A stretch of DNA of 64,000 nt. Source: Cryptomeria japonica. Its lineage: Eukaryota > Streptophyta > Pinopsida > Cupressales > Cupressaceae. The stretch spans positions 717,235,867 to 717,299,866 of the forward strand of contig NC_081413.1 of assembly GCF_030272615.1 (NCBI RefSeq), read 5' to 3'. The notes beneath the pieces are model-generated. The model made no database searches, had not been told where the DNA came from, and worked only from the letters and a program-made list of their open reading frames with translations. Shown in pieces: positions 1 to 10,657 of the stretch (within the stretch, counting starts at the first letter, position 1; the number at the start of each line of letters is the position of its first letter). The translations under genes and the position numbers were made by a program.

Positions 1-1053
1 ATAACCAACTAGTAGACCATAGTTTACCTCATAAATCATGTCCTCCATTTCTTCCTCTCTTGTCTCAATTTCTTGCATTAAACAAAAGCCAGCAGTGACA
101 GTGAAGATTATGTCTTTTTCAAAGTGTTTTACCACTTCTTCCCATAGCCTCATTCTCATACTCAACTTCTTTTGAAATTCATTGAAATACTTGTTCATGG
201 CAACAGGAAAAGTTTTCTTTACAACTTTGATTTTGTTCTTAATTTGTGCTAAGACTGATAAGTCCTTCGACCACTCAATGTCTCCAAATCTTGGTAGAAA
301 TTTCTGAAAATAAAAGAATAATCCAACCAATAGTTGACCAAACTTGAATTTCAGACTTCTATCCTTTTTGACAAATTGCAAATTCAAAAACAATTGACTC
401 CTGATAGCTTCACAGAGATCATAATTTGCATTATCAACAATCATTATGTGAGCTATATGAACTTCTGTTGAAGGAACATTGTTAAGTCTACTAGAGTAGA
501 ATACTCTGTAGCCTATTACCATTTCTACTAGTCTAAATGCAGGGTCTTTAATGTTGTTGACAGAGAAAGCATGCCCATCAGATGTAGAACTGGCTAGATT
601 GAGGACAATATCCTTTGAAATTATTCTCAACTTAAGTACTTCACCGGTTGAGAAATAACTAGTTACAACCTGAATGGATTCCTTTGTAATTGTATGAGTC
701 CTTTCTAAATACATATTTTCTCCATGAACTCGACTCAAAATGATTTGAATATGTGCATCTTTGAAATCTTCAAGAAAATAAGCAGCATTATGAAAGCCTT
801 TTTCAAAAACCCTAGCATACTTTGTCTTAATCTTTCCATTTTCATCACAAAGCGATTTCAGCTATGTGTAAATGTATAGAGATCCTATATCCTCTATCTT
901 ATAGTTAATATAGCTGGATAAATCTCCTTTGACCAAAACACCGCTTGGGACTTGCGACAATGCGATATACAATACAATTTGTTCTGCCTTAACTACTTCC
1001 ATAGGCTCAGAGGTAATCATTAACCTTTGAACACTTTTTGAAGATGACGCCAT
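1..1053 (-). pseudogene. Accessory ORF of non-autonomous copia-like element, N-terminal part, unknown function
   Basis: The minus frame starts with Met at 1053 (MASSSKSVQRL) and runs for 63 codons to a TAG at 862-864. It continues in the same frame without another obvious stop to about position 1, so roughly 350 codons are visible and the C-terminus lies off the left edge. Downstream of the stop are a run ending in FSTGEVLKLRI, a stretch with IGYRVFYSSR, and an aromatic-rich helix FKFGQLLVGLFFYFQ near 305-350, followed by FLPRFGDIEW. I recognise no enzyme motif and no transmembrane pattern. The aromatic helix and its preceding segment resemble the U3-encoded proteins of the long-LTR gypsy elements at 58370-59611 and 31980-35180 (inference by eye). 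It lies downstream of the gag-like ORF in the same element. The plant transposon-associated protein families are possible relatives, not verified. Confidence 0.5.
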
Positions 1054-1499
1054 TTCAGATATATAAAGTTAGAAGTATAATGATCAAAGAAAATACATAG
1101 ATTCACACATGTTGCCTCGTTTAGCAATTGAAATCCCTAATGAACACCAGTTCATCTTTGAGCAACGTTGAATTCAGCTTGATTACACAAATTTCAAATT
1201 ACTTCAGCAAGACAATTTTTCTTAGCTCAATAAGCTCTCTAATTTTCTCTCTCGAATGTGTTAGGATAAAAATAACAAAGTAAAACATGATTTTATCCTT
1301 TTACCTACTGAATTAAATGCTCACCCATTAGGGTTGCAAACCCTAATTTTACCACTCAAGAAGTAAACGGTTGATAACATATCAAGAAAAAGTTATCAAA
1401 ATTACAAACTCAAAATTTTCTTACCACTCATTTATCACAAGGGGTCCAGAGATGGATTTACTGTTAAGATCCCCTTAGCCATACAGTAAGGCTTAGTTT
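1054..1499. other. Spacer between gag-like ORF and accessory ORF
   Basis: AT-rich internal sequence of the non-autonomous element. No ORF, motif or repeat that I can support. It includes a few short A/T runs only. Confidence 0.4.
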
Positions 1500-2827
1500 A
1501 CTGGTGTAGGGTTCTCTTCACTAGGTGAAGGAGCAATCTCCCCTATCGGTGAGTCATCATTCTTTTTCTTCCAAGTGTGATTCATTTCCTCCTTGACTTC
1601 TTCAACACTTACTTTCTACTTTCCTTTTAGATCTTTTGTAGAATTGACTGGTTTGCTATTTCTAGATCTACAAAATTTTGCTAAGTGTCCTAGTTTGTTA
1701 TAGTGATAATAGGCCATACTAGATGATCTCCAGGGGCCTACATTTCCTCTTCCTTTTCTTATTCTACAGTTCATAGCCACATGACCAAAGTTATTACAGA
1801 TGGTGCAAACAATATTGGTTACCTTTTCCATCTCAAATGGACTAAACTGGTTGCCATAGGGTCTTTGCTAGTTCATGTTAACTCGGTTGATAGAGTTCCT
1901 CATCCAATTGACATTTGGTCCTGAATGAATATGTGGTACATGATTATTAGCTCCATATATGCACTCAACAGATCTATGTCCATACATTCCACAAGTGAAG
2001 TAATGACCTTCAAATTTCTTGGACACATACCTAGCATTAGTATTGTAACTTGCATTTCTGTTAGGTTTGTCTCTACAAACATTTGCAGTGTGACAAGGTT
2101 TATGGAAAACAAAACAAACAAGCTTAAAGACTTTCTTACCGATAGGGTTCTTGACCTTAGAAACATATTTGTTCTTAGGAATTTTTCTCTTGGTACCAGA
2201 GGATTCACCTTTTTCAGTTGTGTGAAAACCAAGTCTAGAGATATCACCTTTCATCCTTTGAGACTGAATTTTCTCTTCTAGCAAGATTGAACTTTTGACA
2301 AATTTGTCCAGCTTCTCATTTGTTTCAATGAGCTGCTTGGTAAGATATTCATTGTGCTTAGACATATTCTCTCTCAGAGATGATGCTAAATCAAGATCCA
2401 ACTGTAGATTTTCCTTCTCTTCTCTTTCAGAATTCAAATGCTCATGCAAGGTATAATTCTCACACTTTATCTTGGTAATGTCATGATCTCTTTCCTTGTT
2501 AAGATCCCCAGCTACTTTTTCGGCTTCCAGTTCCTTACTCATTCAGATAGTGAGACTTTCCATTTCTCTTCTCAGGTTCAATTTTTCACCATTGAGTTTT
2601 TCAACCTCCTCAGCCAAAGAATCAATATTGGCTTCATCTGAAGAACTATTATCAAAAATTTCTAATTGTTGTTTAGTAAGCTCTCTCCTTTTGTTTTGAG
2701 AAGCTTCTAGTTTGACCCTTAGGGTTTCTATTTCATTTTTGCTAGCTTCTAGCTCTGTAGCCATCTCATGGTAGTTCATATACCCCATGGTGGTTTCAAG
2801 ACTTCCTTCTAAGTGGTAAGGAATCAC
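1500..2827 (-). pseudogene. Gag-like protein with coiled coil and zinc knuckles, decayed
   Basis: Three minus-strand pieces (2827-2543, 2542-1868, 1831-1616) form one broken protein. The first two are in one frame, separated by a single TGA. The N-terminal half is heptad-rich and charged (ELEASKNEIETLRVKLEAS), typical of a coiled coil. The C-terminal half contains four CCHC-like knuckles. Only CTICNNFGHVAMNC keeps the full C-x2-C-x4-H-x4-C spacing; the others (around CFVFHKPCHTANVC, FTCGMYGHRSVEC, YHYNKLGHLAKFC) have lost one or more cysteines. It starts close to the primer-binding site, so it is the first ORF of the element, as expected for gag. No protease, integrase or reverse transcriptase follows, so the element is probably non-autonomous. 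The multi-knuckle tail with a long coiled coil is unlike the compact copia gag in copia B. Confidence 0.6.
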
Positions 2828-2835
2828 AGAAGTTA

Positions 2836-2850
2836 GGCTCTAATACCAAT
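2836..2850 (-). other. Primer-binding site, initiator-Met type
   Basis: The minus strand reads ATTGGTATTAGAGCC directly after the LTR end. It differs by one base from the usual plant copia site TGGTATCAGAGC, complementary to the 3' end of initiator tRNA-Met. This fixes the LTR edge at 2851 and the minus orientation. Confidence 0.75.
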
Positions 2851-3971
2851 TGATGGACTTGAAAAGCACTGAGAGGGGGGGGGGGGGTTGGTGAGTCAGT
2901 GACACCAAAAAAAAAACTACTTTAAACACTGATCGATAAATAAACTTTACAAAACTTTTGAACATAATGCATGCAATAAAAATTGATATAACATTTACAA
3001 AAAGTAAAACATTCACCATAACACAAGTGTTTGTACGTGGAAAACCCAAATAGGTAAAAACCATGTTGAGATGGAACTCACAAGTTAACTATCTACAGTA
3101 ATAGATTTCTGACTGGTTAAGGTCTACAAAGTGCTCTGCTAGGAGTGAATCTTGTTAGAGATCCCAAAGCTTGATTAGAACCTTGTACCTTGTTAAAGGT
3201 AGTACCCTGTTAGGAGTAACCTCGCCAGAGGATTTAAGAATCCAAACTAATGGATCACCCTATTAAAGGATTTATACAATGAAGCTTGCTAGAGCTTAAC
3301 CGGTTAGGGGATTTGATTCTGCTATAATTATTAGAAAACAACAAGTTTGTTTGATCAGTTCTGAGTAGCACAATACTTTCTTGATCAGATCCTTCTAAAA
3401 AAATTCAACACTGCTCTTCTGCATACTTTGCAACTTTACTCTTCTTTGCACATTACACTCTTTCACATATCATATTAAATGATTCATTGCGATGTCAATA
3501 TATAGACCTTAAGTTTCATGTCGACCTTAAGAAATAAAAACACAATTTCCTAGGTGTAGTGTATCTAGACAAGTGATCATAACTCATCACAAAAATTACC
3601 ATCAAAAATTTCTCGGTGGCATAACTCATCATGATCTATGGTAACTCATCACAAAATTACCAAATACCGGTTGGAACAGTCAATATTGGTTTGAGTTAAC
3701 TAATAGACCATTATCCATGAATCTTCTATCATGATCTCCACTTGATCTCCATCTTTTTCTTCATCTTATCATATCTATAGGTTGCCTCATATGCACATAC
3801 CAGTTGACACAAAGTACCAGTTAGAGATAACCAATAAGAATAACCTCTAACATACTGGTTGATAGAGTAAACAATTGAAGTTACATTGGTAGTCAATATA
3901 ATCATGTGTGTGTGAGTGTTTCATCAATGACAACATATGATGAATACATTACAATCATCATCATGCCAACA
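2851..3971 (-). repeat. LTR shared by two internal regions (1.12 kb)
   Basis: The plus strand starts TGATGGACTT and ends ATGCCAACA. A PBS abuts the left edge and a polypurine tract abuts the right edge. On the minus strand this means internal sequence ends into this LTR from the right, and a new internal region starts from it on the left. It contains a G13 run (2875-2887), the GTGGAAAACCCA box near 3036-3074 and an array of GTTARAGG-type repeats (3120-3320). A TATA candidate sits near 3500. Confidence 0.75.
3498..3505 (-). promoter_or_regulatory. Candidate TATA box of LTR
   Basis: The minus strand reads CTATATAT. It is placed so that the GTTARAGG repeats and the conserved box lie downstream, in the transcribed leader. 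No transcription start data. Confidence 0.35.
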
Positions 3972-3983
3972 ATCTCCCCCTTT
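3972..3983 (-). other. Polypurine tract
   Basis: The minus strand reads AAAGGGGGAGAT immediately upstream of the LTR start TGTTGGCAT. This is the plus-strand primer site for the internal region on the right. Confidence 0.8.
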
Positions 3984-4107
3984 GGCATTGATGGCAAACA
4001 AATACCACTAAGTGTGCATACACAACAAAATTTACACAACACATATACTTATGCCCCCCCTTAATGCATACACCATACAAAATTTTCAAACACACATATA
4101 TATTTCT

Positions 4108-4119
4108 ACTCCCCCTTTG
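4108..4119 (-). other. Second polypurine tract
   Basis: The minus strand reads CAAAGGGGGAGT, 137 nt from the LTR edge. Similar upstream tracts occur at the same kind of distance in copia A (24767) and copia B (47127). Confidence 0.5.
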
Positions 4120-4142
4120 ACAACAATGACAAATTGAAAAAG

Positions 4143-4144
<2 letters not shown>

Positions 4145-4175
<31 letters not shown>
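4145..4175. repeat. (AT)n microsatellite
   Basis: Uninterrupted AT dinucleotide run of about 31 nt in the 3' untranslated part of the non-autonomous element. Confidence 0.95.
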
Positions 4176-4177
<2 letters not shown>

Positions 4178-4439
4178 GTGGATCAAAGTGTTTAGCATAT
4201 ACAATAATAAAAAATTGAACCAATGTTCAGACATAAGCAATTTTCATGAATATAACATTGTAGCTCCTCTTCATCTGTGACAATGCATTCTCCCATGATT
4301 CCAATATGTTCTCAGTATACTCAAATGCAAAGATCAGTTGTGAATGAAATTCTTCCATTGAGTCTAGTGCGCAGGTTTCAGGGGTTGCTAAGATAGCTTC
4401 TACATTGGATTAGGCTCTCTGAAGTATGTCTACCTATGA

Positions 4440-6175
4440 TGTAAATTGAATCTTAAGTTCTCTAAGAGATCAGAGTCTCTTGTCCTTCTCATTAGCACAG
4501 ATGTCCAATTTGTTATGCAAATCATCTATAGGTTTGCTAAAGGTAAGTATAGAGTCCTGAAGTGGGACATATGCCTTGCATATCCATTCCAGCTCTTTCT
4601 CTATTTTAGTTTGTCTATTAGAAATGTCAGAATAAAAGAAAGTAACATTGGAGGTAGAAGAAAGATACTTTCCTCCAATTTCTATAGCTTTACTCAACAA
4701 ACTTTTATTGTGTGATAAAGCCATTTTGCCACTATCAATATAATTTGTCAATTTGTCTCCATATTTCTTCTTGTGATTCTTTTCAGCATAGACATGAGCA
4801 TCTTCTTCTAGTGACTTGATTTGATCAGATGCTTCTCCAACTAACTAACCAACTTTGCTGATAGGTGTAGGAAGATGTGCGGTAGATGTTTTCGGTAGTA
4901 AACTAGATAGAATCTCTACCACAGATTGAATTGTCTCAGCTTCAATCTTCTGCTCTTTCAACCTCTTCTTATGTACTATAGATTGCATAACATTTGCAAT
5001 CTTCATCATTTCTGATGCACTCATATTGTCTACATCAATGGTTCCTGAGATACTCAAAGATTCATCATCATCCTCATCAATCTATTTTTCCTTTACTAGT
5101 TCAGAGGATACAACTTTGATGATTGCTTTCTCAGTATTCTTCTCTATTTTCTTTTTAGGTGACCGAGTGACAATATTTCTAGTAGGCTTTGTTTGAGTGA
5201 CCAGTGGAGTTTGGTGTTTCTCCAGTTGTTCTGTTACTAGTGGATTGTCCACTTTTAGTTGAGTTATCGTTTGCTCAACTAATTTGACTTATGGATCTTC
5301 AACATTTGGGGGCTCCATATCTGGTGTAGTGTTATCTTCAGATAGGTCAACTGTGTCCTAAAAAATCATCAATAATATGAATAGTGGTTTCAACTTTGAC
5401 AAGATAGACCATGTCTTCTTGAACTATTTCTTCTTCATCCATTTCTGGTCGGTTAACATCATCAACAACATCTTCTACACTCTTAGAAGACTGTACAAGT
5501 TCTTCCATTGTTTTGATGTTGAATGCTATATGGTGGGTTTCTATCTCAACAATCAGCCTCTTTCCACTAAGAAGCTTTAATATTCTTGCCTTGAACATAA
5601 ATTGTGCTTTAGATCTTTCCACTAAAGTGCTAATTGCATCTTTTGAGAATTTAGGAAAATATTGTACAAATACTTCATCAATGACTTCCTTTTCAATCTT
5701 TACAACTTCTTCCCATTTATTCAAAAGAATGGTGTACAAAGAGTTTGAAACATCTTTCTCATTATCATGAGGTAATCTACTATAATGACATAATTGAGTG
5801 ATTACCTATTGCACAACTTCTTCTTTTTCTTCTGCAGTGAAAGAATCAAAATACTCTAACATTTTTAAATCTGTTTCTCCCCAATGTCTTCATAGTCCTC
5901 TCAAAATGACTTTAAGATTTGAACTTCGATAAGTCAATAGGTGCAATTGCCTTTGACATTTCCTTAACCTTCTTTGTTTCTTCATTAGAATCCGTTTCCT
6001 CAAATTATGGTTGCAAAATTAATTTTCTACCTCTCTTCTTTGTCTCCTTCTTGATATATACTTTGGGTTTTGGTTCCTTTTTAGTTTGGATGCTCTAGGT
6101 AACCCTAGTACTTTTTATTGGTGGAGATGCTTCATCAGACTTCTTATTCCTTCCTCTTGCACTTTTAGCTGGTAA
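4440..6175 (-). pseudogene. C-terminal part of the accessory coding region, second copy, decayed
   Basis: Minus ORFs 5739-5347, 5057-4845 and 4751-4470, with degenerate sequence between, are the 3' coding portion of a second copy of the same element. The 5739 ORF (KWEEVVKIEKEVIDEVF) resembles the region of the left copy near position 150 (RLWEEVVKHFEKDI), which links the two copies. The rest is acidic and lysine-rich, with heptad-like stretches (EIGGKYLSSTSN, KIEKELEWICK) and a basic segment KSARGRNKKSDEASPP near 6150. I see no enzyme motif. The gag-like ORF and the start of the accessory ORF are missing from this copy, because the sequence joins directly to a partial LTR at about 6176. Confidence 0.4.
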
Positions 6176-6523
6176 AGCCTTAAACCAGTGGTGGTAAGGG
6201 TTTACCAAAGTGTGATAACATCTGATTACCAAGCTTATACCAACTGACCAAAACATTCTTATGGAATCATATAACATATGATATCAAATATACTTCACCG
6301 ATTGAAACATTCTGGAAGTGTCAATAGACAATCTCTTCTACTGGTAACTAAAAACCTATCTACCAGTAACCATCCATAATAGCTAGTGTAAACCTGTTTG
6401 CTGGTAACCATCCATAACAGCTAGTGTAAACCTGTGTACCAGTAACCATCCATAACAACTAGTGTTGACATCAATGACAAAACATCAGTGCAACACATAA
6501 TCAATTCATCGAAAATGCCAACA
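6176..6523 (-). repeat. Partial 5' LTR (U3 portion) with 38-bp tandem repeats
   Basis: The right edge ends ATGCCAACA, like the LTR at 3971, and is followed by gypsy X coding sequence, so it is an LTR terminus. The left edge (about 6176, approximate) runs straight into internal coding sequence without a PBS, so the rest of the LTR, the PBS and gag are deleted. Three copies of a 38-bp unit (AACCATCCATAA at 6368, 6406, 6444) lie in U3, a usual place for enhancer repeats. Confidence 0.6.
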
Positions 6524-6747
6524 TTTTTATGAAGCATATAATTGAATGGAAGACATTTATCTGCTAATTGAGCAATAAATTTTCTAATGGATTGTAGCCT
6601 GCCCTGCAAAGACCGTAGTTGGCTGATGTTTTTAGGAGGTGGCATTTCCATGATAGTCTGAAACTTTGCTGGATCCACTTTGATGCCTTTTTTGATACAA
6701 TGTATCCCAACAGTTTGCCAGATGTGACCCCGAAGAGACACTTCTTA
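6524..6747 (-). pseudogene. Gypsy element X, pol fragment (end of RT), part 1
   Basis: The minus translation contains KKCLFGVTSGKLLGYIVS and then, in another frame, MPPPKNISQLRSLQGRLQ, matching the region after YVDD in element B's pol (KKCVFGVTSGKLLGYIVS). The reading frame is broken by stops and a frameshift. The protein continues without loss at 22109, so this is one half of an older copy split by element B. The other edge was cut by insertion of the copia-like element at 6523. Confidence 0.85.
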
Positions 6748-6752
6748 GGATT
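6748..6752. other. Target-site duplication of element B (left)
   Basis: GGATT directly before the LTR start TGATGCC. The same GGATT follows the other LTR at 22104-22108. Joining the flanks restores the conserved LNPKKC motif of gypsy X. Confidence 0.95.
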
Positions 6753-7209
6753 TGATGCCTTCCTAAATGGCACAATGTTAGCTTAAGATCAAACAACACA
6801 AAACACACAAGATGTTAGAGTTAATCAATCTAAAAACCAAACACAATGAAGGCATTCCAAAAGAGATACTAAAAGAGACATGCTAAATATATCTAATAAA
6901 TAGAACAAATGATCATGAGACATCTCCAACTGCCTCTTAGCATGGCCTTAGCTTCTTCTCCCTTGTTCCTCTCCTCTCCAAGTTCCAAAATAGTGTAGCT
7001 CTCAGCAGCTTTTTGCACTATGGATGCTTATGGAGGATTGAGATTTGTAGAATAGCTCCAAACATGAAATGAAAAGCTATTTTTAATGCTAAAATGATTG
7101 ATTTTACCAAAAAGACAATATTTAGTTATGCTATGCTAAATGCTCTCTAAAATGGCTATAATCTAAATGCTTACAAGTTTTCAGGATCTGGATTATGAAG
7201 GAATGGGCT

Positions 7210-7218
7210 CTATTTATA
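7210..7218 (-). promoter_or_regulatory. TATA box, element B 3' LTR
   Basis: The minus strand reads TATAAATAG within CCTATAAATAGAGCCC, a canonical plant TATA context. It implies R starts roughly 30 nt downstream, near 7180. Confidence 0.7.
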
Positions 7219-7587
7219 GGAAAAATGGAGCAATGGATGGCCAGGATTGAAAGGTTTAATCAAGGGTCAAGCTTGAAAGTTGGGGATCCATGTGCACAAT
7301 TGGCACCAATAAAATAATGACAAGTGTCAACACAGGATTGGGTTGAAAGAAAGGGGTTTGGAGGCATTGAATGCTTGAGAAGACTTCATGGTTATCTAAA
7401 GGCTAAGGGTCAAGCCTAAATTAGGATTACCCACTGGATTAGGAGTTAATCCAAGGATAAACCTTTGTGCAAATGTTTAAGAGATAATCATGGTCAAAAC
7501 ATTAATGACCTGATGAGACCCTTGGGTTGGGTAGAGGTTGAGTCAAAACAAATGTTTTAACCATGTGGGAGAGTTTGAGTTAACCAT

Positions 7588-7711
7588 TAATGGTTATTGG
7601 AGACTTTGTGGATTAAGTGGTTGAAAGTTGGAAGCCTTTAATGGTTTTCAAAGACTTTGGGGTTTTTGGTGGTTGAAGGTTGAAAACCTTCAATGGTTAT
7701 CCAAGACTTTG
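7588..7711. repeat. 52-bp tandem repeats in U3 of element B
   Basis: AATGGTT..TC/GG..AGACTTTG recurs at 7588, 7640 and 7692, an exact 52-bp period. It is present identically in the other LTR at 21494-21616. Position upstream of the TATA box suggests enhancer repeats (inference). Confidence 0.7.
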
Positions 7712-8197
7712 GGCCATTTGAGAAGTGACTCCATTTTGCTTAGGAATGTGACAATAATTAGGGGATGGATTAGGTTAATTAGGAAGGGGTTAGAAGAATC
7801 TAGAAGGGGATTAGATTTTGCAAGTGGATTTGGTGGGTGAGGGAAAATAGGATTTTATTAAAATAAAAATTCATTTATTTCAATAAATGTGTGCAAGTTG
7901 CATTTGTAGGAAAATGCAAGTGGGGTGAGGATAATGATTTAAATAAATGTTTTATTTAATTTATTTAAAAGAGGAATAGGGGGATTTAATTAAATAAATA
8001 GATTTTATTTATTTAATTGATTTGTATTTGGTTTAATGAATTAATTAAAATAAATTGAGTAATTTATTTAATTAATAGAAGAATGTTTGGGGATGAATTA
8101 ATTAAATATTAATTAATTAACTGATGGCTAGTAGATTTTTAATCAAATAAATACGAAATATTCATTTAATTAAAATGGACAGATTTATGTGACTACA

Positions 8198-8210
8198 TTT
8201 GCCCCTCTTT
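8198..8210 (-). other. Polypurine tract of element B
   Basis: The minus strand reads AAAGAGGGGCAAA directly upstream of the U3 start TGTAGTCAC. An imperfect hairpin (TTTGAGACG / CGTTTCAAA, about 8208-8242) overlaps its upstream edge. Confidence 0.85.
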
Positions 8211-8548
8211 GAGACGGTGCGGTTTATCGCGTCGTTTCAAAGAAAGAAAAACTGGTGTGAAGAAATGCCCCATAAAATGTTAATTTAATGGGTGGTATGC
8301 CCCCTCGAGAGATGGGCCGAAAAATTTCGAAAAATCGGGCGATCTCTCGAAAAAGAATGAAAATTGGCGAGGTGATAGAAAAGAATAAGTTAGCAACGTG
8401 GGTGAAAAATAGAAGAAAACGGGGATAAAATGGAGAAACATCAAGCCAGTGAGTACCCTTAGGTCATACAGGAGATACAGTGAAAATGTGGTGGTTGTTC
8501 TTTCGAGTGATGCTATACAAGTGATCAAAATTGGTTGAACAATCTGGT

Positions 8549-8918
8549 GCAATCGGTTGAATTGCCCCGGTCAAGTCAAAGCATGACAGTTGATGCCAGT
8601 TGTTTGCTTGGACAAGATAAAGTCTGAGTAAGTGAATCAAAGTGACCTGATGAGACTTAGGCAATTGATGCAATTGCCCGATGAAGTCAAGGTATATGAA
8701 ACAAAAATACTCGTTGAGACTTAGACAATTGATGTAATTGTCCGATGTGATTGTGTTTGATTGGTTGATCAATTGATGGTGTGTGCATGTGATGGATGGT
8801 TGTGGGGAATCATGGCAACCCCGTTGAGACTAGGTCATTATGATAAATGCCTGATGTAGTCTAGGATTACCATAATCGATTACCTGTTGAGACCCGAAGA
8901 TACTTGATCAGAGTATCT
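8549..8918 (-). repeat. Five degenerate hairpin repeats in element B 3' UTR
   Basis: Palindromes at 8549-8565 (GCAAT/ATTGC), 8660-8678 (GGCAATT/AATTGCC), 8724-8742 (GACAATT/AATTGTC), 8833-8851 (GG.CATT/AATG.CC, imperfect) and 8898-8918 (AGATACT/AGTATCT). Outer arms also pair: GACTT/AAGTC (8654/8684) and AGACTA/TAGTCT (8827/8857). They are embedded in a repeated frame GTTGAGACT...CYGATG.AGTC. Arms differ between units yet stay complementary. Confidence 0.7.
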
Positions 8919-10657
8919 GTTGATAGTCTAGGTGTGTGTGAGTCAATGTACCTGTGCAGACAGAGTAACTTGCTTGGCTTATTGGATGACTTAGGATAGG
9001 AAACACAATCCCTCCTATTTAGAGATGGATGGTGATGAACGTGGCTTGATTGGGTTGATTGAGAAACGATGTAGGGTATGTGATGCTGATTGTTGAGATG
9101 GGGAGGGTGAGGGGGGGTGGGTTCGATGTTAGATAGAAGAAAGGGAAAACCTATGACTCATTCCTATGGAAGAAGAGGAAAATAGAGTATGCATTATTAT
9201 GACTATGTATGCATGATATGCAACTATTATGAATGTATTGATGGGTGGAATGCAACGAAATGCAATATATACAGATGAGATGGAATGACTATCCATGGTG
9301 CTTTATTTTTCATCATTGAGCTTTAAAATGTTGGAAGAGAATACAAGCATCTTGACATAATGATTCAAGATGACCTGAGTATTCCTTTCATGGATTTTAT
9401 ATAGCAAGTTAATACAAACGACTTGATATAAGGGTCAAGTTGATCAGAGTATTGCTTGCGGAACAGACAAGGATTATTTCCTTTCGTGCATGACTTGGAT
9501 CGTCCTCCTTGATCTTAGGCTGATCATATCCTGAGACAAGTGCATACCGTACTAAGAAAATAAAACCTTTAGCCAATTTGGAGGAAGAGGAATCAAAGGA
9601 TGAGCATTGTACCTGCAACCAAACAGTATATATACATAAAGAATAAAGAATATGGATCCTTGGTAATGGTTCATGTTCATATAGTCGAGGTATACGCTGT
9701 AGTCAGCAAGCCGTAGTGATCTATGACTGCATTTTGCATAAGATCACGTAGCTTAGTGAACTTCCCACGTAGACACCATTAGTACATGCCCCAGAACTTC
9801 ATCGGAAATGATGCGCAAACAAAACAAAACAATGCTGAAAAGATCCCGATACAGATAAACAAACGATTGTACTCACAAATCAACCAAGTATTTGATAGCC
9901 TAACATAATTTTCTTGTCAAAGAAAATGTCATCTTGTCTTTGTTTTGGTAAGGAAGGATGCATCCTTGGTTTAAAGACAGTTTGGTTTGTTGATGTTGAT
10001 TGTGTGGTTGATTGGTAAATGGTCAGTGTGTGAGTAGTTGTCAATGTTTATTTTGTATCTGATCGGATAAATATGTACAAGGTGTTGCCATGTTTTTGTG
10101 TGATTTTTGATGGGTTTTTCAATGTTTTTGGATTTTGAGTTGTTTTGAATGTTTTTGGATTTTGTGAGTCATTTTTTTGAATGTTTTTGGATTTTGAGAG
10201 TCATTTTTTAATGTTTTTTGATATTTTTGATGATTGCCTGAATGAAGAGCGTAATGACACATAAGACAATGTAGAATCCACTTCCATCACTAGGGTAAGG
10301 GTATTGCCCCCAGTTTGTAGACCTGACTATGAAAAGGTGGGATGCTAGATGCATGGAGTACTTTCTTAATTGCAGATCAAATAACAAGCCATGGTTGAGA
10401 TGGATGGATGTATGTGTGCATTAATGTGATCGCAACGAGCCTGAAAGATACTGGAGCTATTGCCTTTACGAGTGGCACCTGTTTGCCAGGTTTTCACCAT
10501 CGCACTTACCCAAGGTGCCACCGGAGTGGTTGTTCACCGTTTGGATGCATGATTTTTCTTTACTTTTTTTTTGAATGTTTTTGTATTTTCTTCAGGACAT
10601 TTTCTGAATGTTTTTGATATTTTCTGGTATGCAGGGGAGTCTGATGCTCTGTACACG
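8919..10657 (-). other. Element B 3' untranslated region
   Basis: No coding sequence that I can support between the end of pol and the hairpin repeats. Near 10100-10240 a phrase AATGTTTTTGGATTTTGAG recurs about four times, and related T-rich phrases recur at 10560-10625. GATGGATG-type simple runs occur near 10390. Short ORFs here have no family features. Confidence 0.6.

Larger units (their letters stand above)
6753..8197 (-). repeat. Element B 3' LTR
   Basis: TGATGCC to ACTACA. Bases 6956-8197 (1,242 bp) appear identical by eye to 20862-22103, while 6753-6955 differ at many positions from 20663-20861. A TATA box lies at 7210-7218 and 52-bp repeats in U3 at 7588-7711. U3 is very A/T-rich near 7850-8150, with TTAATTAAATAAAT-type inverted runs. 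Confidence 0.95.

Noticed and set aside
7628-7840. Plus-strand 70-codon ORF present identically at 21534-21746
   Set aside because: Identity comes from being in the two LTRs of one young element. The ORF is antisense to the element and its repeated text reflects the 52-bp DNA repeats.
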